Positions 26,655 to 33,657 of a stretch of 64,000 nt of DNA are shown one piece after another; the first letter of the stretch is position 1; every line of letters starts with the position of its first letter. Both the position numbers and the translations under genes were made by a program. The DNA comes from Verrucomicrobiaceae bacterium (lineage in GTDB: Bacteria > Verrucomicrobiota > Verrucomicrobiia > Verrucomicrobiales > Verrucomicrobiaceae). Under the pieces are notes generated by a model. The model was not told the origin of the DNA and did not search any database. It worked only from the letters and a program-made list of their open reading frames with translations. Location of the stretch: the NCBI GenBank assembly GCA_016795365.1, contig JAEUHN010000004.1:1-64000 (forward strand), written 5' to 3'.

Positions 26655-28313
26655 ATGGCCTCGCTCGTCTTCGTTGTCACCTTGTCCTCCTGCTCCCTCC
26701 CCGAAGAATACCTCGCCGGAGGCCCAGACGCGCACATCAAACGCGCCGAGATCCCCGTCGCTGCCGAACCATCGCCAGCGGCCATCAGTGATCGCGATTC
26801 CATCAACGCAACCGCTCAACAACCCGCGCCGTCGCAGCCATCTGAAATCTCAGATCTCAAATCTCAGATCCCTGCCATCAAACCCGCCTACGTCTCCGAC
26901 GCCGGTGCGCTGGAGATGAGCGATGAAGTCATCCCCTTTGACAAGTTCGCGCGCGGTCGTGAGGAGCAATACCGCACCGTCACCGAGCGGATCGACGACG
27001 CAGTGTTCGCGCAGAATCGCGAGCGACGGAAGCTCATCGAGCAGCGTGCGCTCGATGACTCCGACACCGACTTGCCGGATCGTCGCAGCTTCTTCGGCGG
27101 CGATCGTTTCCTCAGTCCTGGCCCTGTCGATCCCGGCTACAAGCTGCCCACCGGCGCGACGTGGCGTCCGATGTTCTTCGCCTTCGGCACGCTGCGCAGC
27201 GCGGTGCAAACCTTCCACCAGGGACCGAAGGACATCACCGAATGGGCGAATCGTCTCGATCTCTTCGGCAACCTCACCCTCAGCGGCACCGAGCGCGTGC
27301 TCGTCGGCTTGCGACCATTCGATCACGATGGCCTGTTCTCCGGCTACACCTTTGGTCGAGGTTCCAAGAAGAAAGGCGAATGGAACGACGCGCTCAATCT
27401 CGATCCGCAGACACTCTTCTTCGAAGGCGACTTCGGCGAGATCTTTCCCTGCCTCGATCCGCACGACAAACGCCACCTCGACTACCAGTTCAGCATCGGA
27501 CGCCAGCCTTTGCTTTTGCAGGACGGCATGATGGCGAACGACACCATCGACGGCATCGGCATCACGCGGCATAACATCTACATGCTCGGCGCTTCGAACA
27601 CACGCGTCACCGGCTGGTTTGGCCTGAATGAAGTCAATCGCGGCAACATGAGCGAAGACGATGCCGCGCGACTCTTCGCACTCTCCACCACCTTCGACTA
27701 CGCCGGCCGCACCATCGAAGCCGATGCCGCTTACGTCAGTGGCGACGCAGGCGATGGCACTTACGTCGGCCTCGGCCACATCACCCGTTTCGGTCACTGG
27801 GGCTCCAGCTTGCGCGCGAATGCCTCCTGGGCGCAAGACAACGACACACCCGCTGTCGGCACCGGCTATCTCTTCACGCATGAACTCTCGCGCACCATGC
27901 CCGGCAACAGCGACATCGTGTATCTCAACACCTACCTCGGCATCGACAACTACACCTCCGCCGCACGCGGCCCTGCGACAGGTGGCCCGCTCGGACGTCT
28001 CGGCCTGATGAACCGCGCCGTGGGCCTCGGCAGCTACGGCGCGCCGCTGAGCAACAAGTCCGGCGACGTCGTCGGAGCCTCGCTCGGCTACCAGCACTTC
28101 TTCGACGCTCTCGCGTATAAACAACTCCTCGTCGAACTCGGCGGCCGCACGCCTTACGGCAGCAACACCGAGAAAAGCATCGGTGCCATCGGAGCCCAGT
28201 ATCAATGGGGCTTCGGTCGCGGCCTCGCTTTCATCCTCGGCGGCTTCGGCACGTTGGATGAAGACGGCGAGACGGGCTACGGCGCACGCTCGGAGTTGCT
28301 CGTGAAGTTCTGA
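26655..28313 (+). CDS. Outer-membrane beta-barrel lipoprotein (porin-like)
   Basis: From ATG 26655 the 552-residue product has a lipoprotein signal (MASLVFVVTLSSCS, lipobox cysteine at residue 13). A Pro/Ala linker follows (to about residue 75), then a beta-rich region with many aromatic-ended strands and a C-terminal phenylalanine (ELLVKF), as in outer-membrane barrels; alginate-export-type porins look similar. The same frame is open back to ATG 26376, which overlaps the cytochrome stop (ATGA), but that start would put 93 residues, mostly palindromic element B, ahead of the lipobox. Either the element split an originally coupled start or 26655 is the true start. Downstream of a pentahaem cytochrome, it is the likely porin of an electron conduit. 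Confidence 0.78.
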   Translation: MASLVFVVTLSSCSLPEEYLAGGPDAHIKRAEIPVAAEPSPAAISDRDSINATAQQPAPSQPSEISDLKSQIPAIKPAYVSDAGALEMSDEVIPFDKFARGREEQYRTVTERIDDAVFAQNRERRKLIEQRALDDSDTDLPDRRSFFGGDRFLSPGPVDPGYKLPTGATWRPMFFAFGTLRSAVQTFHQGPKDITEWANRLDLFGNLTLSGTERVLVGLRPFDHDGLFSGYTFGRGSKKKGEWNDALNLDPQTLFFEGDFGEIFPCLDPHDKRHLDYQFSIGRQPLLLQDGMMANDTIDGIGITRHNIYMLGASNTRVTGWFGLNEVNRGNMSEDDAARLFALSTTFDYAGRTIEADAAYVSGDAGDGTYVGLGHITRFGHWGSSLRANASWAQDNDTPAVGTGYLFTHELSRTMPGNSDIVYLNTYLGIDNYTSAARGPATGGPLGRLGLMNRAVGLGSYGAPLSNKSGDVVGASLGYQHFFDALAYKQLLVELGGRTPYGSNTEKSIGAIGAQYQWGFGRGLAFILGGFGTLDEDGETGYGARSELLVKF

Positions 28314-28321
28314 TCGCAACG

Positions 28322-29752
28322 TCAGGCCTTGCCCATCAACTCGGGGATCGCACGACCATTGGACACGATGTGAACCGGGCGACCATTCAAGTCATTGAGG
28401 GTCACCTTGTTGTAGTCGATGCCGAGGTGGTGGTAGATCGTGGCGAGGAAGTCGCTGGCATTGCAAGGACGCTCGACCACATCCTCACCGCGCTTGTCAC
28501 TCGCACCGATGACGCCACCGGTTTGAATGCCGCCACCGGCCCAAATGTTGGTGAAGGCACGAGGCCAGTGATCACGACCTGGTTGCAGCGTTCCCGCAGG
28601 CGCGCTCGCATCACCTGCGCCGGTGCTGCGATCGAAGCTGATCTTCGGTGTGCGCCCAAACTCTCCGGTTACGACGACGAGCACCTTCTTGTCCAGACCC
28701 CGAGCATAGACGTCCTCGATCAAAGCCGAGACCGCACGATCATACGTGGGCATGCGGAAGCGAAGAGCTTCGAACTGATGCTGGTTCACCGCGTGGTCGT
28801 CCCAGTTGTTCACGCGTCCGCACAGCGGACCGCTCAGGCTGCTCGTCACGATCTCCACACCTGCTTCCACGAGACGACGAGCCAGCAGCAACTGCTGGCC
28901 CCAGCGATTGCGACCGTAGCGATCACGAACCGCCGCCTCCTCCTTGTTCAAGTCGAAGGCATCGCGCGTCTTCGGATTGGTCAGCAGCGTCGCGGCTTGA
29001 GCTTCAAATTCATCAAGGGCACCGAGTTCGCCCTCGCGATCGAACGCGCGCTCCATCTTGTCGAGGCTCTTGCGCAGAGCGATGCGATCACTGAGGCGAC
29101 GTGTCTCCGAGTCGTCAGACAGGCCAATGTTCGGCACCTGGAAGTTCGGACGATTGGGATCATCGCTGACCGCGAAAGGTGCATACGCATCGCCCAAGTA
29201 GGCTGGGCTGGAGTATTCGGGCGAGGCCGCTGGCACGCCGATGTAGTTGGGCAGCGGATTGGTGCGTCCGCCTTCCTTCGCGCGCAGGTAGTGCGCTACC
29301 GACATCCAATCGGGCAGCCTGGGCTTTGGTTTGTCACGCGTGTCGGTGTCGCCGGAGAACATCTGCATCGTTCCCGCCGGATGGCCGCCCGCCGATTGAT
29401 ACATGGACCGCAGAACCGTGAACTTGTCCGCGATCTTCGCGTTCATCGGGAGCAATTCGGTGAAGTGCGTGCCGGGCACCTTGGTGCTGATCGTCTTGAA
29501 CGGCCCGCGATACTCGCTGCTCGCATCGGGCTTCGGATCGTAGGTGTCGATGTGTGATTGACCACCCGGCAGCCAGACCATGATGATCGACTTGCGCTCG
29601 CTGGTCGGCTTCATCGCATTCTCAGCACGCAACTTCAGCAGCCCCGGCCAGCTGAGAGTCGCCAGACCGCTCAAACCGACCTGCATGAAACCGCGCCGCG
29701 ACAAAGGACCTGCGCAACGCACGATGGATGGGGGCTGAATGATGGAAGACAT
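28322..29752 (-). CDS. DUF1501 family protein with Tat signal
   Basis: A 476-residue protein with a twin-arginine signal (SRRGFMQVGLSGLATLSW, residues about 18-35). The alkaline-phosphatase-superfamily fold of DUF1501 is indicated by IIMVWLPGGQSHIDTYDPKP, FTVLRSMYQSAGGHPAGTMQ, VVVTGEFGRTPKI and PGRDHWPRAFTNIWAGG. The family is abundant in Planctomycetes and Verrucomicrobia, often next to cytochrome/PPC clusters; its substrate is not established. Start chosen at 29752, placing the Arg pair at a normal distance; 29785 is also open. It begins 43 bp after the epimerase gene on the same strand, and converges with the barrel gene (8 bp apart). Confidence 0.88.
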   Translation of the reverse strand: MSSIIQPPSIVRCAGPLSRRGFMQVGLSGLATLSWPGLLKLRAENAMKPTSERKSIIMVWLPGGQSHIDTYDPKPDASSEYRGPFKTISTKVPGTHFTELLPMNAKIADKFTVLRSMYQSAGGHPAGTMQMFSGDTDTRDKPKPRLPDWMSVAHYLRAKEGGRTNPLPNYIGVPAASPEYSSPAYLGDAYAPFAVSDDPNRPNFQVPNIGLSDDSETRRLSDRIALRKSLDKMERAFDREGELGALDEFEAQAATLLTNPKTRDAFDLNKEEAAVRDRYGRNRWGQQLLLARRLVEAGVEIVTSSLSGPLCGRVNNWDDHAVNQHQFEALRFRMPTYDRAVSALIEDVYARGLDKKVLVVVTGEFGRTPKISFDRSTGAGDASAPAGTLQPGRDHWPRAFTNIWAGGGIQTGGVIGASDKRGEDVVERPCNASDFLATIYHHLGIDYNKVTLNDLNGRPVHIVSNGRAIPELMGKA

Positions 29753-29795
29753 GCTGCCCAAACCTACGCCTGGCAACAGCACCATCTTGCCTTCA

Positions 29796-30782
29796 TCAGC
29801 GCGGGCCGAAGTCCTCGAGATATTGCTCCACGATCACCTTCAGTTCGGGAGGGCGAGGCATGCCCAAGGCGACGGCACGCGCGCCATCGACGCTCACCGG
29901 CCAGTTGCTCACGATGCCTTGGATGCGCTCGTTGAAAGCGTCCTCAATGGCACCCAGCTTGATCCCGCGCTCGGCGGCCACTTCCTTGATGACCGATTCC
30001 GCGAGCTGGGGCGTCACTCGATGCGCGGGGAGCACGTAGGCGCGATCATCTTTGAACAGGTTCTCCGAGACCTCGTGCATCGCGATGAAGGAATCGATAA
30101 CTGTCCGATAGCCCGTCATCGGATGGCATTGATCACGGCGAATCGGCAGCGCGCAGACCTCGCCATTGAGCGGCTCGCGGAACATGCCGCTGGCCCAGCT
30201 CGATGCCGCGGCATTCGGCTTGCCCGGTCGCACAATCACCGTGGGCAGACGCACGCTGCGACCATCGAAGAACCCTTTGCGCGAGTAGTCGTTCACCATC
30301 AGTTCGCAGATCGCCTTGGTCATGCCATAGGTCGTCTGCGGCGTGAGCTTCGTGCGATCGGTGTTCGGGTCCTGCATCGCCTCGCCACCGAAGCACGCAA
30401 TGCTGCTGGCAAAGACCACTCGCGGCCTGCCTGCGATCGCACGAGCGGCCTCGAAGATGTGGCGTCCGCCATCCAAGTTCACCCGCAGCGCATCATCGAA
30501 GCGCTCCTCGCACTCGCCACTGACCATCGACGCGAGATGGAAGATGGAGGTCGCCGGATCACTCCCGATGGCTGCGAAGACGGCATCGCGATCACTGATG
30601 TCGCCCTTGATCTGCACCACACGCGAGTCATCGGCGGGCTTGTGAAAATGCGCATCCAGCAACACGATCTGCTCGATCTTCTCCGGCGCTCCCGATGGCC
30701 CCGTCAGCTCGCCGCGTTGCAGCAGTTTCTGACCAAGCTGAGAACCAAGGAATCCGCCGCCGCCGGTGATGATGACTTTCAT
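29796..30782 (-). CDS. denD: NAD-dependent epimerase/dehydratase, D-erythronate dehydrogenase-like
   Basis: A 328-residue extended short-chain dehydrogenase. It has the Rossmann loop GGGGFLG (residues 7-13), FHLASMVSGECEERFD, and catalytic Tyr152 and Lys156 in YGMTK after FASSIACFGG. The motifs PTVIVRPGKPNAAASSWASG and a C-terminus with GIVSNWPVSVDGARA match DenD proteins, which oxidise D-erythronate to 2-oxo-tetronate. Cytoplasmic. Start at the ATG on 30782, since GGGGFLG should lie near the N-terminus. No kinase or isomerase partner of the tetronate pathway is adjacent, so the exact substrate is uncertain and the symbol is tentative. Confidence 0.82.
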   Translation of the reverse strand: MKVIITGGGGFLGSQLGQKLLQRGELTGPSGAPEKIEQIVLLDAHFHKPADDSRVVQIKGDISDRDAVFAAIGSDPATSIFHLASMVSGECEERFDDALRVNLDGGRHIFEAARAIAGRPRVVFASSIACFGGEAMQDPNTDRTKLTPQTTYGMTKAICELMVNDYSRKGFFDGRSVRLPTVIVRPGKPNAAASSWASGMFREPLNGEVCALPIRRDQCHPMTGYRTVIDSFIAMHEVSENLFKDDRAYVLPAHRVTPQLAESVIKEVAAERGIKLGAIEDAFNERIQGIVSNWPVSVDGARAVALGMPRPPELKVIVEQYLEDFGPR

Positions 30783-30978
30783 GAGGGATGTGTGGGAAGG
30801 TGAAGAGCGTCGCATGATGAAGGGCTGGACGCCTCATGCAAGCACGCTCCCCAGCCCTTCGATCTTCGTGCCAAAGCTGCCGCCATGCCCGGATCACCGT
30901 GCCTCATCATCTCCGACTAAAGTCCTACGCCGAAGGTCCAATATCGCATTTCATCGAATGGGTTCATGATGGGCCCCG

Positions 30979-31593
30979 ATGAAAGCACTCACACTCCTCC
31001 TCGCCGCCCTCACCGTCACGTCAGCCATGGCCGACATCACCCTCGTCAATGAGACCCTCCTCAATGGCGTCAGTTCCAAGTCCACCATGTGGATCAAGGG
31101 TGACAAGGTCCGCACCGACAACGACACCACCACCACGACCATCATCGACACCGCCAGCGGCGACATGACCACCCTGATGCATGAGCAGAAGATGATCATC
31201 AAGATGAACACCAAGCAGCTTCAGGAACTCGCCAAGCAAGCCCCTGGAGCGTCCACACCCGAAGCCTCGCAGACCAAGGTGACCGCCACCGGCGAGAAAG
31301 AGAAAGTCGAAGGCCACGACTGCGAGATCTACCTCAGCGAGAACATGGGCATGACCGTCAAGATGTGGGTCGCCAAGTCCTATCCGAATGGTGACAAACT
31401 CCGCGAAGAAATGAAAGTCATGGCCAAGCTCGGCACCCCAGGCGCTCCGAAGCAACCCGAGGTTCCCGGCATTGCTGTGAAGACCGAGTTCGTTCAGCAA
31501 GGCCTGAAGTTCACCACACGCCTCGTGAGCATCAAGACTGACAGCATTGACGAGTCCAAGTTCGCGATCCCTACCGACTACAAGGCTCCTTGA
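30979..31593 (+). CDS. Secreted DUF4412-type protein
   Basis: A 204-residue protein with a signal peptide (MKALTLLLAALTVTSAMA-DIT, cleavage about residue 18). The remainder resembles DUF4412 proteins: an antiparallel-strand fold with WIKGDKVRTDN, a MTTLMHEQKMIIKMN strand pair and the VEGHDCEIYLSE hairpin. Members are periplasmic or surface proteins of unknown function, possibly distant relatives of LolA-type carriers. The gene stands alone, divergent from the epimerase gene (196 bp between starts) and followed by a strong hairpin. Confidence 0.8.
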   Translation: MKALTLLLAALTVTSAMADITLVNETLLNGVSSKSTMWIKGDKVRTDNDTTTTTIIDTASGDMTTLMHEQKMIIKMNTKQLQELAKQAPGASTPEASQTKVTATGEKEKVEGHDCEIYLSENMGMTVKMWVAKSYPNGDKLREEMKVMAKLGTPGAPKQPEVPGIAVKTEFVQQGLKFTTRLVSIKTDSIDESKFAIPTDYKAP

Positions 31594-31619
31594 TTCATTA
31601 GACCTCAATCATCAGCCAT

Positions 31620-31660
31620 CGCGGCGATCGCAGGTGCAAGTTCGCACCTCGATCGCCGCT
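31620..31660 (+). terminator. Strong stem-loop after the DUF4412 gene
   Basis: GCGGCGATCG and CGATCGCCGC (31621-31630, 31650-31659) pair perfectly, and inside them AGGTGC/GCACCT closes a 6-nt loop, giving about 16 bp of stem with one bulge. There is no clear T-run, so it may be a terminator without U-tract or an mRNA-stabilising hairpin. Confidence 0.6.
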
Positions 31661-31739
31661 CTCGCATGCCCACCCAGCACTCTCTTGCCTGCGAGCGTGG
31701 ACCACCATCAACGTTGAGCACTAATTGCAGCCAGGCCTT

Positions 31740-31790
31740 CATACCGGTGCTGGAGTTCAGGCTTCAGCCTGCGGCGTGGCGAATTCGAAG
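31740..31790. repeat. Short repeat remnant with CAGGCTTCAGCCTG palindrome
   Basis: GCTGGAGTTCAGGCTTCAGC followed by CTGCGGCGTGGCG looks like a fragment of a dispersed palindromic repeat of the kind common in this phylum. The rest of the 305-bp gap between the DUF4412 gene and the next gene holds nothing else I recognise. Confidence 0.4.
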
Positions 31791-31898
31791 CCGAAGCGAA
31801 CATCCAGCCACCTCAAAGCTAAACTCTAGAGCCAACCGCGAGGAAGCTGCGCTCAGTGTTTGCCAAGGTCATCGCCCTGTTGTGCAATGCAGGCTCAC

Positions 31899-32771
31899 AT
31901 GAACAAGGCTCTCTCGGGACACAAGATCGGATTCGTCGGACTCGGCAACATGGGACGCGCAAACGCACGGCATCTGCATGAGGCAGGTGCGGAGGTGATC
32001 GTCTGGAATCGCAGCGACGCACCGGCGGAAGCCGCCGTTGCCCAAGGCATGATCCGCGCAGCCACGCTGCCTGAACTCGCCCGTGCAATTGGCGATGGTG
32101 TCATTTGCATCAACCTCACCACCACAGAAGTGGTGGACCAGGTCGTCTTCGGGGCGGGTGGCTTGATTGAGGGGCTGCACCCGAACGCCTTGATCATCGA
32201 CTTCGGCACCACGGGCGTGCCGCAGACAAAAGAATTCGCGAAACGCGTGAACTGGGTGGATGCACCCGTGTCCGGCGGACAAGTCGGTGCCGAAGCCGCC
32301 TCGCTGACGATCATGGCAGGCGGCACGGAGGCGAACTTCCAGCGCGCACTGCCCTTGTTTCAGGTCGTCGGCAAAAACATCACCCACATGGGTGCCAGCG
32401 GCAGCGGCCAGGTCACTAAGCTCGCCAACCAGCTCATCGTTGCCCAGACCATCGACGCCGTGGCCCAGGCACTCCGCATGGCCGAACTGTCCGGCGTGGA
32501 CTCCGCGTTAGTGCGCAAGGCCTTGCTCGGAGGCTTCGCCGAAAGCCGCATCCTCGATCTGCACGGCAGCCGCATGGTGCGTCGCGACTTCGCTCCCGGT
32601 GGCCGCGCCGTCCTGCAACTCAAGGACGTGCGCCTGATGTGCGAACTCGCCGAGTCCGTCGGCCTCAACTCCCCCACCCTGCGTAACTCCCTCGCCCAAT
32701 GGGAAACCTTCGTGCACGAGAAAGGCTTCGGCGACCTCGATCACTCGGGCTTGTTTCGCATGTATGAGTGA
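31899..32771 (+). CDS. NAD(P)-dependent beta-hydroxyacid dehydrogenase
   Basis: A 290-residue 3-hydroxyisobutyrate dehydrogenase-like enzyme. It has the dinucleotide loop GFVGLGNMG (residues about 10-18), the substrate-binding segment DAPVSGGQVGAEAASLTIMAGG and the catalytic lysine in SGQVTKLANQ. Family members oxidise 3-hydroxyisobutyrate, tartronate semialdehyde, threonate or related acids; the sequence alone does not say which. Cytoplasmic. ATG 31899 was chosen over 31887 and 31860 as it starts nearest the Rossmann fold. The nearby erythronate dehydrogenase-like and SDR genes hint at sugar-acid metabolism. It ends 4 bp before a palindromic element. Confidence 0.87.
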   Translation: MNKALSGHKIGFVGLGNMGRANARHLHEAGAEVIVWNRSDAPAEAAVAQGMIRAATLPELARAIGDGVICINLTTTEVVDQVVFGAGGLIEGLHPNALIIDFGTTGVPQTKEFAKRVNWVDAPVSGGQVGAEAASLTIMAGGTEANFQRALPLFQVVGKNITHMGASGSGQVTKLANQLIVAQTIDAVAQALRMAELSGVDSALVRKALLGGFAESRILDLHGSRMVRRDFAPGGRAVLQLKDVRLMCELAESVGLNSPTLRNSLAQWETFVHEKGFGDLDHSGLFRMYE

Positions 32772-32775
32772 TCGC

Positions 32776-32869
32776 AAAGGAGCGCGGGCACTCTTGCCCG
32801 CTCGCGCGTCTCCCGACTCGGCGTTGGCCGTGGACCATTCGTTGCGGACAGGAGTGTCAGCGCTCCTTT
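32776..32869. repeat. Inverted-repeat element between convergent genes
   Basis: Arms AAAGGAGCGCGGGCACTC and the complement of GAGTGTCAGCGCTCCTTT pair over about 26 bp with four mismatches, in 94 bp total. It fills the whole gap between the stops of two convergent genes (32771 and 32875). It probably belongs to a dispersed repeat family and may serve as a bidirectional terminator. Confidence 0.75.
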
Positions 32870-32874
32870 CTCTG

Positions 32875-33633
32875 CTACGCGTGCATCACCTGACCGCCAT
32901 CGATGTTGATGGTCTGACCTGTCAGGTTCTTCGCGTGATCACTCGCGAGGAAGGTGGCCATCGCAGCATATTCGGCGGGCGTCTGCCAGCGGCCGAGGGG
33001 TGAGACTTTGCGGATCTTTTCATCGGCCCACGCAGCGTAGGTCTGGCGTTGCGACTCAGGCAGGCGGGCTTGTCCAGCGGCCCAGACGGCTTCGTTGAGA
33101 TTGGTCTGCACCATGCCGGGCGAGAGGGCATTCACACGGATGCCGTGCGGCGCGAGGTCCTTGGCCGCGCATTGGGTGAAGTTGATCAGGCCTGCCTTGG
33201 CGGCGCTGTAGGGGGGATCGGTTTGCGATCCGATCTGGCCGGCGACAGAGACGAGGAAGAGCATGGAGCCGTTGCCTCGTTCGATGAGCTTCGGCGCGAA
33301 GGCGTGCGCAGCGTTGACGGCACCGATGAGATTGATGTGAAGCACACGAGGCCAGTCGCCAGGCTCCAGGTTCCAGAAAGGAAAGCCGAACTTCCCTGAG
33401 CCCACGCCGACGCAAAACACGACGTGGTCCACGCGCTCGAGCTGCGCGGCGAACTCTTGCACCTCGTCGTAGCCGGTCACATCGCCGACCGTGGTTTCAA
33501 TGCCATCGCACGGCACGCGATCGAAGCCGCGCACATGGCAGCCTTCAGCGAGGAAGCCTTCCGCGATCGCGCGGCCGATGCCATTGGAAGAGCCGAAGAT
33601 GGCGACGTGTTGTCCGGTGAGATTCAGGTCCAT
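32875..33633 (-). CDS. Short-chain dehydrogenase/reductase
   Basis: A 252-residue classical SDR. It has the cofactor loop GSSNGIG (residues 14-20), the catalytic triad Ser129 (LVSVAGQIGS), Tyr142 and Lys146 (PYSAAKAG), and the C-terminal GQTINIDGGQVMHA typical of FabG-like enzymes. Substrate unknown. Start at 33633 (MDLNLTGQ); an ATG five codons upstream (33648) is possible. It lies 24 bp downstream of the WD40-cytochrome gene on the same strand, so the two are probably co-transcribed. Confidence 0.88.
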   Translation of the reverse strand: MDLNLTGQHVAIFGSSNGIGRAIAEGFLAEGCHVRGFDRVPCDGIETTVGDVTGYDEVQEFAAQLERVDHVVFCVGVGSGKFGFPFWNLEPGDWPRVLHINLIGAVNAAHAFAPKLIERGNGSMLFLVSVAGQIGSQTDPPYSAAKAGLINFTQCAAKDLAPHGIRVNALSPGMVQTNLNEAVWAAGQARLPESQRQTYAAWADEKIRKVSPLGRWQTPAEYAAMATFLASDHAKNLTGQTINIDGGQVMHA

Positions 33634-33657
33634 GCGCGAGTGTGGCACGCGGTCAGA

